Source: Hephaestia caeni
Lineage (GTDB): Bacteria; Pseudomonadota; Alphaproteobacteria; Sphingomonadales; Sphingomonadaceae
DNA: 64,000 bases
Direction: 5' to 3'
Assembly (NCBI RefSeq): GCF_003550065.1
Contig: NZ_QXDC01000006.1
Coordinates: 1 to 64,000, forward strand
Shown here piece after piece: positions 1 to 8,563 of this stretch (position 1 is its first letter; each line of letters begins with the position of its first letter). The position numbers were made by a program, and so were the translations under genes. The notes under the pieces were generated by a model, which worked only from the letters and a program-made list of their open reading frames with translations, did not search any database and was not told where the DNA came from.

Positions 1-164
1 ATCGCGGGATCGGTGATCTCGTCGTTGAACGCCTCGATCACGCGCGGGGCGAGCTTGTCGACCGCATAGGCGCGCGCGGTATCGCGGATCATCCGTTCGT
101 CGTCGGTGAGCTGGTCGTCGAGATAAAACGCGTCCGCCCAGTCGAAGGCTGCCATGCCGGCCAT
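1..164 (-). CDS. gcdH: Glutaryl-CoA dehydrogenase, N-terminal part (runs off the window)
   Basis: Only the first 54 or so codons are present; the gene continues leftward out of the window. The peptide opens MAGMAAFDWADAFYLDDQLT and continues with DERMIRDTARAYA, the typical N-terminal helix region of glutaryl-CoA dehydrogenases, which oxidatively decarboxylate glutaryl-CoA to crotonyl-CoA in lysine and tryptophan breakdown. I chose the ATG at 164 because AAAGGAGATC lies just upstream on the minus strand; an in-frame ATG at 155 is the alternative. The gene is divergent from the CoA-ester lyase at 244. Another acyl-CoA dehydrogenase subfamily cannot be fully excluded from so short a fragment. 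Confidence 0.75.
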   Translation of the reverse strand, partial: MAGMAAFDWADAFYLDDQLTDDERMIRDTARAYAVDKLAPRVIEAFNDEITDPA

Positions 165-243
165 GATGATCTCCTTTGCCGCCTGCGATGGCGCCGATCC
201 GGGGTGTTTGTCCACCCCCGGAGATTGAGGCAGAAGCGCGTGC

Positions 244-1116
244 ATGACCGATTCGATCCGACCGCGCCGCAGCGCCTTGTTCCTCCCCGCCTCCAACCCG
301 CGCGCGATCGAAAAGGCGCGGGGCTTGCCGTGTGACGTGGTGATCCTCGATCTCGAGGATGCGGTTGCGCCCGAGGCCAAGGCAGCGGCGCGGGCGGCTG
401 CTGTCGCGGCGGCACGCGAAGGGTTCGGCGGGCGCGAACTGGTGGTGCGCGTGAATGCGATCGACACCGAATGGGGCGCGGACGATCTCGCCGCGGTGGC
501 GGAAGGTGCGTTCGACGCGGTGCTGGTGCCCAAGATCGCGCGGGTCGAGGATGTCGCGCGCTATGACGAGGCGCTGACGCGCGCGCCCGCGACGACGGGC
601 TTGTGGACGATGATCGAAACGTGCCGCGTGTTCTCCGAGGTGCAGGCGATCGCCGACATGGCGGCAACGACGCGGCTGGCGGCGTTCGTCGTCGGCACCA
701 ACGATCTCGCGCTGGAGATGCGCGCGCGGCCGGCAGCGGATCGGGCGACGCTGCTGCCGTTCCTTGCGGCCGCGGTCGCGGCGGCGCGGGCGAGCGGGAT
801 CGCGGTGCTCGACGGGGTGTGCAACGAATTCCGCGATCTCGATCGGCTGGCGGGCGAATGTGCGCAGGGTCGCGCGCTCGGTTTCGACGGCAAGAGCCTG
901 ATCCACCCCGCGCAGATCGACGCCGCCAACGCCGCGTTCGCGCCCGACGCGGACGAATGCGCACAGGCCCGTGCGGTGGTCGCCGCGTTCGCGCTGCCGG
1001 AGAATGCCGGCAAGGGGGCGATCAGGCTCGACGGGCGGATGGTCGAGCGGCTCCATCTCGGCGAGGCCGAGCGGGTGCTGGCGCTCGACGCGGCGATCGC
1101 GGAACGCCGCGGCTGA
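244..1116 (+). CDS. HpcH/HpaI aldolase / citrate lyase beta-like (CoA ester lyase)
   Basis: A 290-residue protein of the CitE-like TIM-barrel family. It begins with RPRRSALFLPASNPRAIEKA and carries the metal-site strand VVILDLEDAVAPE near residue 40, a later TMIETCRVF strand and FVVGTNDLA. Family members cleave or hydrolyse short CoA thioesters such as citramalyl-CoA or malyl-CoA. The exact substrate cannot be read from sequence. It is transcribed divergently from the glutaryl-CoA dehydrogenase gene across an 80-bp gap, so the two may share control and a role in acyl-CoA catabolism. Length is normal for stand-alone CitE-like lyases. Confidence 0.85.
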   Translation: MTDSIRPRRSALFLPASNPRAIEKARGLPCDVVILDLEDAVAPEAKAAARAAAVAAAREGFGGRELVVRVNAIDTEWGADDLAAVAEGAFDAVLVPKIARVEDVARYDEALTRAPATTGLWTMIETCRVFSEVQAIADMAATTRLAAFVVGTNDLALEMRARPAADRATLLPFLAAAVAAARASGIAVLDGVCNEFRDLDRLAGECAQGRALGFDGKSLIHPAQIDAANAAFAPDADECAQARAVVAAFALPENAGKGAIRLDGRMVERLHLGEAERVLALDAAIAERRG

Positions 1117-1440
1117 AATTCGCGATTTCTCAACCAGACTCCACACGATTGGTCTGTTGCATTGGCGACACATTTTCCGGCCATTTCGGGCATTGGTCCG
1201 GACCGGTGCAAAAATCGGTTGTGAACGTTATCAATTTCTGCTTTCAATAGGCTAACGCGCTGCGATTCGTATCGAGCGCGGACGAGGAGGTGGATGATGA
1301 CGGCAGGGAGCCAGGCGCTTCCGATCTAGCGGCGTACGCGCCGCCGGCACGGCATGATTCGAGAAAATGAAGACCGCCCATATGCACGAGGCGGAAGGGC
1401 GTGATGCGCATCGGCGTGTCGCGACGAGGGGGAGTTTGCG
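1117..1440. other. 324-bp non-coding region upstream of the GH3 gene
   Basis: No convincing gene lies here; short open frames are overlaps of flanking genes. The stretch is less GC-rich than its surroundings and holds the LacI-type operator candidate at 1220-1233. The only strong ribosome-binding site is the GGGGGAG just before the TTG at 1441. It is the likely promoter region of the glycan-use locus. Confidence 0.6.
1220..1233. promoter_or_regulatory. Candidate LacI-family operator
   Basis: The sequence TGTGAACGTTATCA has a palindromic AACGTT core and matching outer TG/CA pairs (TG-N2-AACGTT-N2-CA), the usual form of LacI-family operators with a central CG step. It lies about 210 bp upstream of the GH3 gene that opens the glycan locus, and the same locus encodes a LacI regulator at 10116. 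The pairing of site and regulator is inference. Confidence 0.5.
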
Positions 1441-3711
1441 TTGATCGATCGGCCACGGGGATTCGCGATCGCGATCTTGCTGTTGGGGGCGGCGATGCCG
1501 CTTGCCGCGCAGCAGGCGCCCGCGCTTGCCCCGACGCCGGCTGCCGCCGCCACGTCCGCTGCCGACGCAAGCGAGGCGCGGGCACGAGCGCTCGCCATCG
1601 TGGCCGAGATGACGCTCGACGAGAAACTATTGCTTGTCCACGGCCTGTTTCCGCCCAAGACCAAGGCCGATCCGCACGGCGAGCTGATCCAGTCCGCCGG
1701 CCATGTGCCGCCGATCCCGCGGCTCGGCATTCCGATCGTCCGCGAGAGCGACGCCAGCCTCGGCGTCGCCAACCAGATCGAGCAGCGCAAGGGCGACACC
1801 GCGACCGCCTTGCCCTCGGGGCTCGCGACGGCGGCGACCTTCGATCCCGAGATCGCGCGGGCGGGCGGCGCGATGATCGGCGCGGAGGCGCGTGCCAAGC
1901 GCTTCAACGTACTGCTCGCGGGCGGGGTCAATCTGACGCGCGATCCGTGGAATGGCCGCAATTTCGAATATCTGGGCGAAGACCCGTTGCTCGCCGGGCG
2001 GATGGCGGGGGCGGCGATCGCGGGCGTGCAATCGAACCGGATCGTCTCGACGGTCAAGCATTTCGCGCTCAATGCGCAGGAGACGGGCCGGATGGTGCTC
2101 GACGCGCGGATCGACGAGGCGGCCTTGCGCGAAAGCGACTTGCTCGCGTTCGAGATCGCGATCGAAACCGGGCGGCCCGGCTCGGTGATGTGCGCCTATA
2201 ACAAGGTCAATGGCGACTGGGCGTGCGAGAACCCGCATCTGCTCACCGACGTGCTCAGGAAGGATTGGGGCTACGAAGGCTGGGTGATGTCCGATTGGGG
2301 CGGGGTGCATTCGACCGTCAAGGCGGCCAATGCCGGGCTCGACCAGCAATCGGGGCAGGAACTCGATCACGCGATGTATTTCGGTGCGCCGCTTGCGCAG
2401 GCGGTGGCATCGGGCAAGGTGCCGATGGCGCGGCTCGACGATATGGTGGCGCGCATCCTCACCGGGCTGATCGCGAACGGGGTGCTCGATGCGCTGATGC
2501 CGGAGGCCGCGCAGCCGATCGATTACGATGCCCATGCTGACGTTGCGCAGCGTGACGCCGAGGCGGGGATCGTGCTGCTCAGGAACGAGGGCGGCGTGCT
2601 GCCGCTGGCGGCGACGGCGAAGCGGATCGTGCTGATCGGCGGCCATGCCGATGTCGGGGTGCTGTCTGGCGGCGGATCGAGCCAGGTGCGCTCGGTGGGC
2701 GGCGCACCGGTCGAGATTCCGCTGACCGAGGGCGCGGCCGCGTCGTTCGCGCGGGTGACGTGGCATGCCTCGTCACCGCTCAAGGCGATCCGGGCGATGG
2801 CGCCGGAGGCCGAGGTGACATATGTCGACGGCACGGATCCGGTGGCGGCGGCGAAGGCGGCGGCGGGGGCCGATGTCGCGATCGTGTTCGCGACGCAGTG
2901 GACCACCGAGGCCGAGGACGCCGACAGCCTGTCGCTGCCGCACGATCAGGACGCGCTGATCGCGGCGGTGGCGAAGGCCAATCGCGATACCGTCGTCGTG
3001 CTCGAAACCGGCGGGCCGGTGCTGATGCCGTGGCTCGACAAGGTGCCCGCGGTGATCGAGGCCTGGTATCCGGGGCAGCGCGGCGGCGAGGCGATCGCGA
3101 ATATCCTGTTCGGCGCGGTCAATCCGTCGGGGCATCTGCCGATCACCTTCCCCGCGGCAGCATCGCAGGCGCCGCGCCCCATGCCGGTCGGGCGCGACGT
3201 GCTGGCGGGCGCGGCCGAGGCGGCAGCGAATGCCGATGCCGGATCGGCGGTGTCACCAGTGAGCTTCAAGGTCGATTATATCGAGGGCTCGGACGTCGGC
3301 TATCGCTGGTACGAGAAGACCAGACGCACGCCCGCGTTCCCGTTCGGTTACGGGCTCAGCTACAGTGATTTCGCGTATCGCAACCTGAAGGTGACGGGGG
3401 GCGCCACGCTGACCGTCAGCGTCGACGTCACCAACACCGGCGCGAAGGCTGGCGCCGACGTGCCCCAGCTTTACGTCGGGCACGGCGACACGCCGATGCG
3501 GCTCGCCGGTTTCCGCCGCGTGACGCTTGGCCCCGGCGAGACGCAGCGCGTCGTCTTCGTCGCCGAACCGCGCGTCGTTGCCGATTACGATGTCGCGCTG
3601 CCCGGCTGGCGGATCGCGGGCGGCGCGTATCGCGTCGCGGTGAGCCACGACGCCGCCGACCGCTCGCTTTCCGCAATCGCAACGCTCACGCCACGTATCA
3701 TGCGTCCGTAA
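1441..3711 (+). CDS. Glycoside hydrolase family 3 beta-glycosidase, exported
   Basis: A 756-residue exported GH3 enzyme, expected to release sugars from the non-reducing end of beta-linked oligosaccharides in the periplasm. The TTG start at 1441 follows a strong GGGGGAG site and gives a signal peptide (RPRGFAIAILLLGAAMPLAA, cleaved near residue 23). The GH3 N-terminal barrel includes the KHF element (STVKHFALNAQETGR) and the catalytic nucleophile Asp285 in VMSDWGG; a second alpha/beta domain and a C-terminal fibronectin-III-like domain (DVTNTGAKAGADVPQLYV) follow. It is the first gene of the locus and lies 36 bp before the TonB-dependent receptor. Beta-glucosidase or beta-xylosidase activity is likely; specificity is unknown. 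Confidence 0.9.
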   Translation: MIDRPRGFAIAILLLGAAMPLAAQQAPALAPTPAAAATSAADASEARARALAIVAEMTLDEKLLLVHGLFPPKTKADPHGELIQSAGHVPPIPRLGIPIVRESDASLGVANQIEQRKGDTATALPSGLATAATFDPEIARAGGAMIGAEARAKRFNVLLAGGVNLTRDPWNGRNFEYLGEDPLLAGRMAGAAIAGVQSNRIVSTVKHFALNAQETGRMVLDARIDEAALRESDLLAFEIAIETGRPGSVMCAYNKVNGDWACENPHLLTDVLRKDWGYEGWVMSDWGGVHSTVKAANAGLDQQSGQELDHAMYFGAPLAQAVASGKVPMARLDDMVARILTGLIANGVLDALMPEAAQPIDYDAHADVAQRDAEAGIVLLRNEGGVLPLAATAKRIVLIGGHADVGVLSGGGSSQVRSVGGAPVEIPLTEGAAASFARVTWHASSPLKAIRAMAPEAEVTYVDGTDPVAAAKAAAGADVAIVFATQWTTEAEDADSLSLPHDQDALIAAVAKANRDTVVVLETGGPVLMPWLDKVPAVIEAWYPGQRGGEAIANILFGAVNPSGHLPITFPAAASQAPRPMPVGRDVLAGAAEAAANADAGSAVSPVSFKVDYIEGSDVGYRWYEKTRRTPAFPFGYGLSYSDFAYRNLKVTGGATLTVSVDVTNTGAKAGADVPQLYVGHGDTPMRLAGFRRVTLGPGETQRVVFVAEPRVVADYDVALPGWRIAGGAYRVAVSHDAADRSLSAIATLTPRIMRP

Positions 3712-3747
3712 GTCAACGAAAAAGAACGACGAATCGAGGAGGAAGAT

Positions 3748-6700
3748 ATGACCAACAAACAGGGGATCGTCGCCGCACTGTTGGCGACCACCGCGTTCGC
3801 CACCCCGGCCTTCGCGCAATCGACCAACACGCAGACGGCGCCCGAACCGCCCGTCGCCGCCGCGACGCCGACGAGCATCGATGACGGCCAGAGCGACGCG
3901 ATCGTCGTCACCGGCATCCGCGGATCGCAGGAGAAATCGATCGATCTCAAGCGTGAGGCGACCGCGATCGTCGATGCGATCTCGGCCGAGGATATCGGCA
4001 AGCTGCCCGACGTCACGATCGTCGACGCGCTTCAGCGCATTTCGGGCGTGCAGATCCAGCGCAACGCGGGCGAGGGCGCGACCGTCAACATCCGCGGCCT
4101 GCCGCAGATCGTCACCCTGCTCAACGGCGAGCAATATCTGTCGCCGGGCAATCTCGGCACCGCGCAGCCCAACCTCAACGACATTCCCGCGCAGTTGATG
4201 AACGCGGTGGTCGTCTACAAAACCACCGATCTGCACAACGCCGTCTCGGGCATTTCGGGGACGATCGATCTGCGCACGCGGCGGCCGTTCGATCTCAAGG
4301 ACGGGTTCACGGTTTCGGGCACCGGCGAATATGCGCGCGGACGCGATACCAAGGATAACGATTATCTGTTCAGCGGGCTGGCAAGCTGGCGCAAGGGCAA
4401 TTTCGGCATCCTCGCGTCGGGGGCATACAGCAAGGCCAATCTGGGCAACAATTACGCCGGCATCTCGGGCGGCCCGTTCGGCAACAACGATTGGGGCGGC
4501 GGCGGCGACAACTGGATTTCGCCGCACGGCTACGACACGTTCCACCGCGAGGTGGAGCGCGATCGGCTCGGGCTGTCGGGGGCGGTGCAATGGGAGATCG
4601 ATCCCGGCATCACGCTGACCGGCGAGGTGTTCTACACCAAGCTCAAGGAACATAACCGCGCCGCGGGCATGAACATCTCCAACCGCTGGACCGGGCTGGG
4701 CTGGACGACGCCGACGCAATCGAGCGATGCGGGCGTGATCAGCCACGGCAACGGCGGCCCCTGGCTCGATGTCGACCAATATGATCTCGATGCGTGGTGG
4801 GTGAATTCGTTCACGGTCAATCGCACCACCGATTCGCACACGACCGATTTCAACCTCCAGCTCGATTACGATCGCGGTGGGCCGTTCAGCTTCAGCCTGC
4901 GCGGAATCCACGGCGATGCCGACTATCTGAGCATGAATGGGCAGGTGCAGGGCGATCTCAGCAACTGGCGGCCGGGAGGGCATACGTTCACGCTGTTCCG
5001 CAACGCCGCCGATCCCACGCGCGGGACGTTCTATCCTGCGGATATCGCGGCGATGTATCCTGCGAGCCAATATACCAACGGCGTGGTCGGCTCACGGGGC
5101 GGGCGCTATGTCGATCCCAATCCGATGGGCTATGGCGAAGATCCGCAGCTTCACATCGACGTATCGGGGCGCGACATCGTCTGGAGCGGGTTCGATACGC
5201 CGATCGCGGGCGGGCTGGGCGCCGGCCACGGCCTGGCCGATTATATGGCCAACAAGGACAGTTACACCGTCGCGGCCTATTCGTCCGAGGGCAACCAGCA
5301 CAACAAATCGGACCTGACCGCCTTCCGGCTCGACGGCAGCTATGATTTCGAGAAGGCCGGCGGATCGTTGTTCGGCATTTTCAAGCGACTCGACGTGGGC
5401 GCGCGGGCGAGCAAACGCGCCACCCAGATCGTCAGCTTCCACCTGTTCTCCGATTTCTACGGGGGCAACGGCGCCTCCGATCCCAATGGTTGCGCGGCGC
5501 AGTGGAAGGCGATCGACGTCGTGATGGACAACCCGCAATGTTCGGCGGGCGAGATGGTCCCCAACGCGGCCTTCGATCCGACCCAGCCCGAAAGCGCTAC
5601 CAACCCGGCGACGGTCTTCCAGGGCTATACGGTCAACCGACCGACCAAGATCGACGAGCACAACAACGTCTATTTCCTCGACGATTTCGGTTCGGTCACC
5701 AAGGGCTTCCCAGGCGTGTGGGTGGTCGATCCGCACGATTTCGACGACGAACTCGAATTCCAGAAGCGCGTATTCGGCAACGCCTTCCCGGTGATCGTCC
5801 CCGGTTCCACCTATGACGTCGATTTCTACGAGAAGAATGCCTATGCGAACGCCGTGATCGATTCGGGCCGGCTGCACGGCAACCTTGGCCTCAAGGCGAT
5901 CTACACGCGGATCAGGGTGCGCCAGAACCAGACCGGCGACACGCGCGCTTATGGCGATACCAACCTCGACGTCGGCGATACCTTCAGCACCAACAGCTAT
6001 TGGGACTGGCTGCCCTCGGTGAACCTGCAATATGACGTTACCAACAATCTCAGGCTGCGCGCCTCGTTCGCCAAGACGATGATCCCGCTCGATCTGGGCA
6101 ATTACGGCGGCGGATTGCAGATTTTCACCGCGGATTCGCAAGGACCGACGCCCGACAATCCGAACGCGGCGCCGCTGGGCGTGCGGCAGGTGACGGGCGC
6201 CAGTTCGAGCGGCAACCCGTATCTCAAGCCCTGGCGGTCGAACAATTATGATGTCGCGATCGAATATTATCTGGGGCGCGCGTCGATGTTCAACGTCGGT
6301 CTGTTCAAGCTCGACATCAACAGCTTCGTCACCACCGGCACCGACAAGGGCAGTTTCCCCGACCAGGACGGCGTGATCCGGCGCGAGGTGCCGGTGTCGC
6401 GGCCGATCCAGGGCAAGGGCGGCACGCTTCAGGGGCTCGAAGCGGGGGCCAAGCTGGCGTTCAGCGACGTGATTCCGAATGCGGGCTTCCTGCGCAATTT
6501 CGGCATCGACGCGAACTACACCTTCTCCGACAGTTCGCAGGAGCGCCGGGGGCTGGATGGCAAGAAGCTGCCGTTCCAGGACAATTCGAAGCACCAGATC
6601 AATTTCGCGCTCTGGTATCAGGACAGCCATTTCCAGGCGCGTGTTGCGTATAATTACCGCACGCCGCGCCTGTCGGGCACGTTCCAGCCCGGGACGACAT

Positions 6701-6966
6701 TGTGCACGGGCGCCGGCGATCCGGATTATTGCGTGCCCGCGGACCAGCCGGCGCCGGTGATCCCGATCTTCCAGGATACGTCACAATATGTCGACGTGAA
6801 CGTCACCTATAACCTGAACGACAATCTGGCGCTCTACGCCAACGCATCCAACCTGTTCGGCGAAATCGAGCAATATTATTTCCAGTTCGACAAGGATTCG
6901 AAGCAGTTCCATTCCCGTAACGAATTCGAGCCGCGCTATTCGGCGGGGATTCGGGTCAAGTTCTGA
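3748..6966 (+). CDS. TonB-dependent receptor (large, carbohydrate type)
   Basis: A 1072-residue outer-membrane receptor. It has a signal peptide ending AFATPAFAQ, a TonB-box-like segment (DAIVVTGIRGS), a plug domain (SAEDIGKLPDVTIVDALQRI, then NIRGLP) and a long 22-strand-type barrel ending in phenylalanine (YSAGIRVKF), as outer-membrane proteins do. Its size and its IVVTGIR-type plug match the group of receptors that sphingomonads and Caulobacter use for oligosaccharides. A strong site (GAGGAGGAAG) precedes the ATG. It follows the GH3 gene closely and is followed by a rho-independent terminator, so receptor and glycosidase probably form the high-expression part of the locus. The imported substrate is inferred only from context. 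Confidence 0.93.
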   Translation: MTNKQGIVAALLATTAFATPAFAQSTNTQTAPEPPVAAATPTSIDDGQSDAIVVTGIRGSQEKSIDLKREATAIVDAISAEDIGKLPDVTIVDALQRISGVQIQRNAGEGATVNIRGLPQIVTLLNGEQYLSPGNLGTAQPNLNDIPAQLMNAVVVYKTTDLHNAVSGISGTIDLRTRRPFDLKDGFTVSGTGEYARGRDTKDNDYLFSGLASWRKGNFGILASGAYSKANLGNNYAGISGGPFGNNDWGGGGDNWISPHGYDTFHREVERDRLGLSGAVQWEIDPGITLTGEVFYTKLKEHNRAAGMNISNRWTGLGWTTPTQSSDAGVISHGNGGPWLDVDQYDLDAWWVNSFTVNRTTDSHTTDFNLQLDYDRGGPFSFSLRGIHGDADYLSMNGQVQGDLSNWRPGGHTFTLFRNAADPTRGTFYPADIAAMYPASQYTNGVVGSRGGRYVDPNPMGYGEDPQLHIDVSGRDIVWSGFDTPIAGGLGAGHGLADYMANKDSYTVAAYSSEGNQHNKSDLTAFRLDGSYDFEKAGGSLFGIFKRLDVGARASKRATQIVSFHLFSDFYGGNGASDPNGCAAQWKAIDVVMDNPQCSAGEMVPNAAFDPTQPESATNPATVFQGYTVNRPTKIDEHNNVYFLDDFGSVTKGFPGVWVVDPHDFDDELEFQKRVFGNAFPVIVPGSTYDVDFYEKNAYANAVIDSGRLHGNLGLKAIYTRIRVRQNQTGDTRAYGDTNLDVGDTFSTNSYWDWLPSVNLQYDVTNNLRLRASFAKTMIPLDLGNYGGGLQIFTADSQGPTPDNPNAAPLGVRQVTGASSSGNPYLKPWRSNNYDVAIEYYLGRASMFNVGLFKLDINSFVTTGTDKGSFPDQDGVIRREVPVSRPIQGKGGTLQGLEAGAKLAFSDVIPNAGFLRNFGIDANYTFSDSSQERRGLDGKKLPFQDNSKHQINFALWYQDSHFQARVAYNYRTPRLSGTFQPGTTLCTGAGDPDYCVPADQPAPVIPIFQDTSQYVDVNVTYNLNDNLALYANASNLFGEIEQYYFQFDKDSKQFHSRNEFEPRYSAGIRVKF

Positions 6967-6982
6967 TAGTCTCCCACTGTCT

Positions 6983-7016
6983 GGCCGGCGGTATCGTGCC
7001 GCCGGCCGGATTTTTT
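6983..7016 (+). terminator. Rho-independent terminator after the TonB-dependent receptor
   Basis: A perfect 9-bp stem (GGCCGGCGG / CCGCCGGCC) with a 7-base loop is followed by GGATTTTTT. It lies 17 bp after the receptor stop and 35 bp before the next gene on the same strand. It would reduce or block read-through into the halogenase genes. Confidence 0.88.
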
Positions 7017-7051
7017 GAATCGATCGATGGGTGATAGGACCGGCACGACGC

Positions 7052-8563
7052 ATGGACATGACTTCCCCAGACCGTATTCGCTCCCTCGTCATCGTCGGGG
7101 GGGGCACCGCGGGGTGGATGGCGGCGGCGGCGCTGGCGAAGCATTTCCAGCGCAGCGATCTGGCGATCACCCTCGTCGAATCGAGCGCGATCGGCACGAT
7201 CGGCGTCGGCGAGGCGACGATCCCCACGATCCGGCGCTTCTACGCGCGGCTCGGCATGAGCGACATGGAGGTGATGCGCGCGACCCACGCCACCGCCAAG
7301 CTGGGCATCAGCTTCGAAGGTTGGGATCATCCCGGCAGCCGATGCCTCCATCCGTTCGGGCTGTTCGGGCAGGATTATGGCGGGATCGGTTTCCATCACC
7401 TCTGGCTCGATGCGCGTGCGCGGGGCGACGAGACGCCGCTCACTGCGTATTCGCTGGGCGCGGGGCTGGCCGATCACGGGCGGATGGCGCTACCGCAGCC
7501 CAACCCGCCGACGCCGCTCGCTACCTATGACTGGGCGCTGCACCTCGATGCGAGCCTGTTCGCGCAGCATCTGCGCGGGTTCGCCGAACGCGCGGGCGTG
7601 ACGCGGATCGATGCGCGGGTCGAGGATGTCGAGCTGGCGGAGGACGGGCGGATCGCCGCGATCCGGCTTGACGAGGGGCGCCGGATCGCGGGCGATTTCT
7701 TCATCGATTGCACCGGGTTCCGCTCGCTGCTGCTCGGCGAGACGCTGGGGGTCGATTATGTGGATTGGGGGCAGTGGCTGCCGTGCGACACCGCGATCGC
7801 GACCCAGACCGAGAATGACGCGGCCACGCCGCTGCCGCCGCATACGCGGGTGATCGCGCGCGACGCCGGGTGGCAATGGCGCATCCCGCTCCAGCACCGC
7901 GCGGGCAACGGGATCGTCTATTCGAGCGCGCACGCCAGCGACGACGAGGCGCTGGCCGCGCTCACCGCCGATCTGCCGGGCACGCCCGTCACCGAGCCGC
8001 GCCGGATTCCGTTCCGCCCCGGCCGGCGGCGCCTGTCGTGGGCGAAGAACTGCGTCGCGCTGGGGCTGGCGGCGGGGTTCGTCGAACCGCTCGAATCGAC
8101 CAGCATCGCGGTGATCGAGACCGGGATCGAGCGGTTGAAACAGCTCTTTCCCGACACCCGGCTCGATCCCGCGCTGGCGAGCGAGTTCAACGACGCCACC
8201 GGCCGCGAGCTGGATCGATTGCGCGACTTCCTGGTGCTCCACTACAAGCTTGCGCGGCGCGGGGACACGTCGTTCTGGCGCGCGTGCGCCGCGATCGACG
8301 TGCCCGAGACGCTGCGTCATAAGCTCGCGGTGTGGGATGCGGGCGGCGAATTCGTGCGCTATCGCTGGGAGATGTTCCACCCGTCGAGCTGGCTGGCGAT
8401 CTATTCGGGCTTCGGCCGCTTGCCGCAGCGACTGAGCCCCGCGCTCGACGGGATCGACAGGGCCGGGCTCGACGCGGCGATGGCGAAGATGCGCACCAGC
8501 GTCGCCGAGACGGTGGCGCGCGCGCCCAGCCACGCGCAGTTTCTTTCGGCGATCCCGCAATGA
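7052..8563 (+). CDS. Tryptophan-halogenase-family flavoprotein (first of two)
   Basis: A 503-residue FAD-dependent halogenase homologue. Visible hallmarks are the FAD-binding GGGTAGW near residue 17, the conserved lysine (Lys83 in TAKLGISFEGW) that channels hypohalous acid in characterised enzymes, the WQWRIP form of the W-x-W-x-I-P motif, and AAGFVEPLEST. Family knowledge: true members chlorinate or brominate tryptophan using reduced FAD. Homologues next to TonB-dependent receptors in sphingomonads and Caulobacter are common and their role is not established. I chose ATG 7052; GTG 7031 and ATG 7058 are alternatives. It overlaps the next gene by ATGA. Confidence 0.88.
   Translation: MDMTSPDRIRSLVIVGGGTAGWMAAAALAKHFQRSDLAITLVESSAIGTIGVGEATIPTIRRFYARLGMSDMEVMRATHATAKLGISFEGWDHPGSRCLHPFGLFGQDYGGIGFHHLWLDARARGDETPLTAYSLGAGLADHGRMALPQPNPPTPLATYDWALHLDASLFAQHLRGFAERAGVTRIDARVEDVELAEDGRIAAIRLDEGRRIAGDFFIDCTGFRSLLLGETLGVDYVDWGQWLPCDTAIATQTENDAATPLPPHTRVIARDAGWQWRIPLQHRAGNGIVYSSAHASDDEALAALTADLPGTPVTEPRRIPFRPGRRRLSWAKNCVALGLAAGFVEPLESTSIAVIETGIERLKQLFPDTRLDPALASEFNDATGRELDRLRDFLVLHYKLARRGDTSFWRACAAIDVPETLRHKLAVWDAGGEFVRYRWEMFHPSSWLAIYSGFGRLPQRLSPALDGIDRAGLDAAMAKMRTSVAETVARAPSHAQFLSAIPQ

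Noticed and set aside
3253..5070. A 605-codon open frame antisense to the GH3 end and the TonB receptor.
   Set aside because: It is Arg/Ala/Glu-rich with no motif and mirrors the codon bias of the real genes on the other strand; high-GC DNA gives such shadows routinely.
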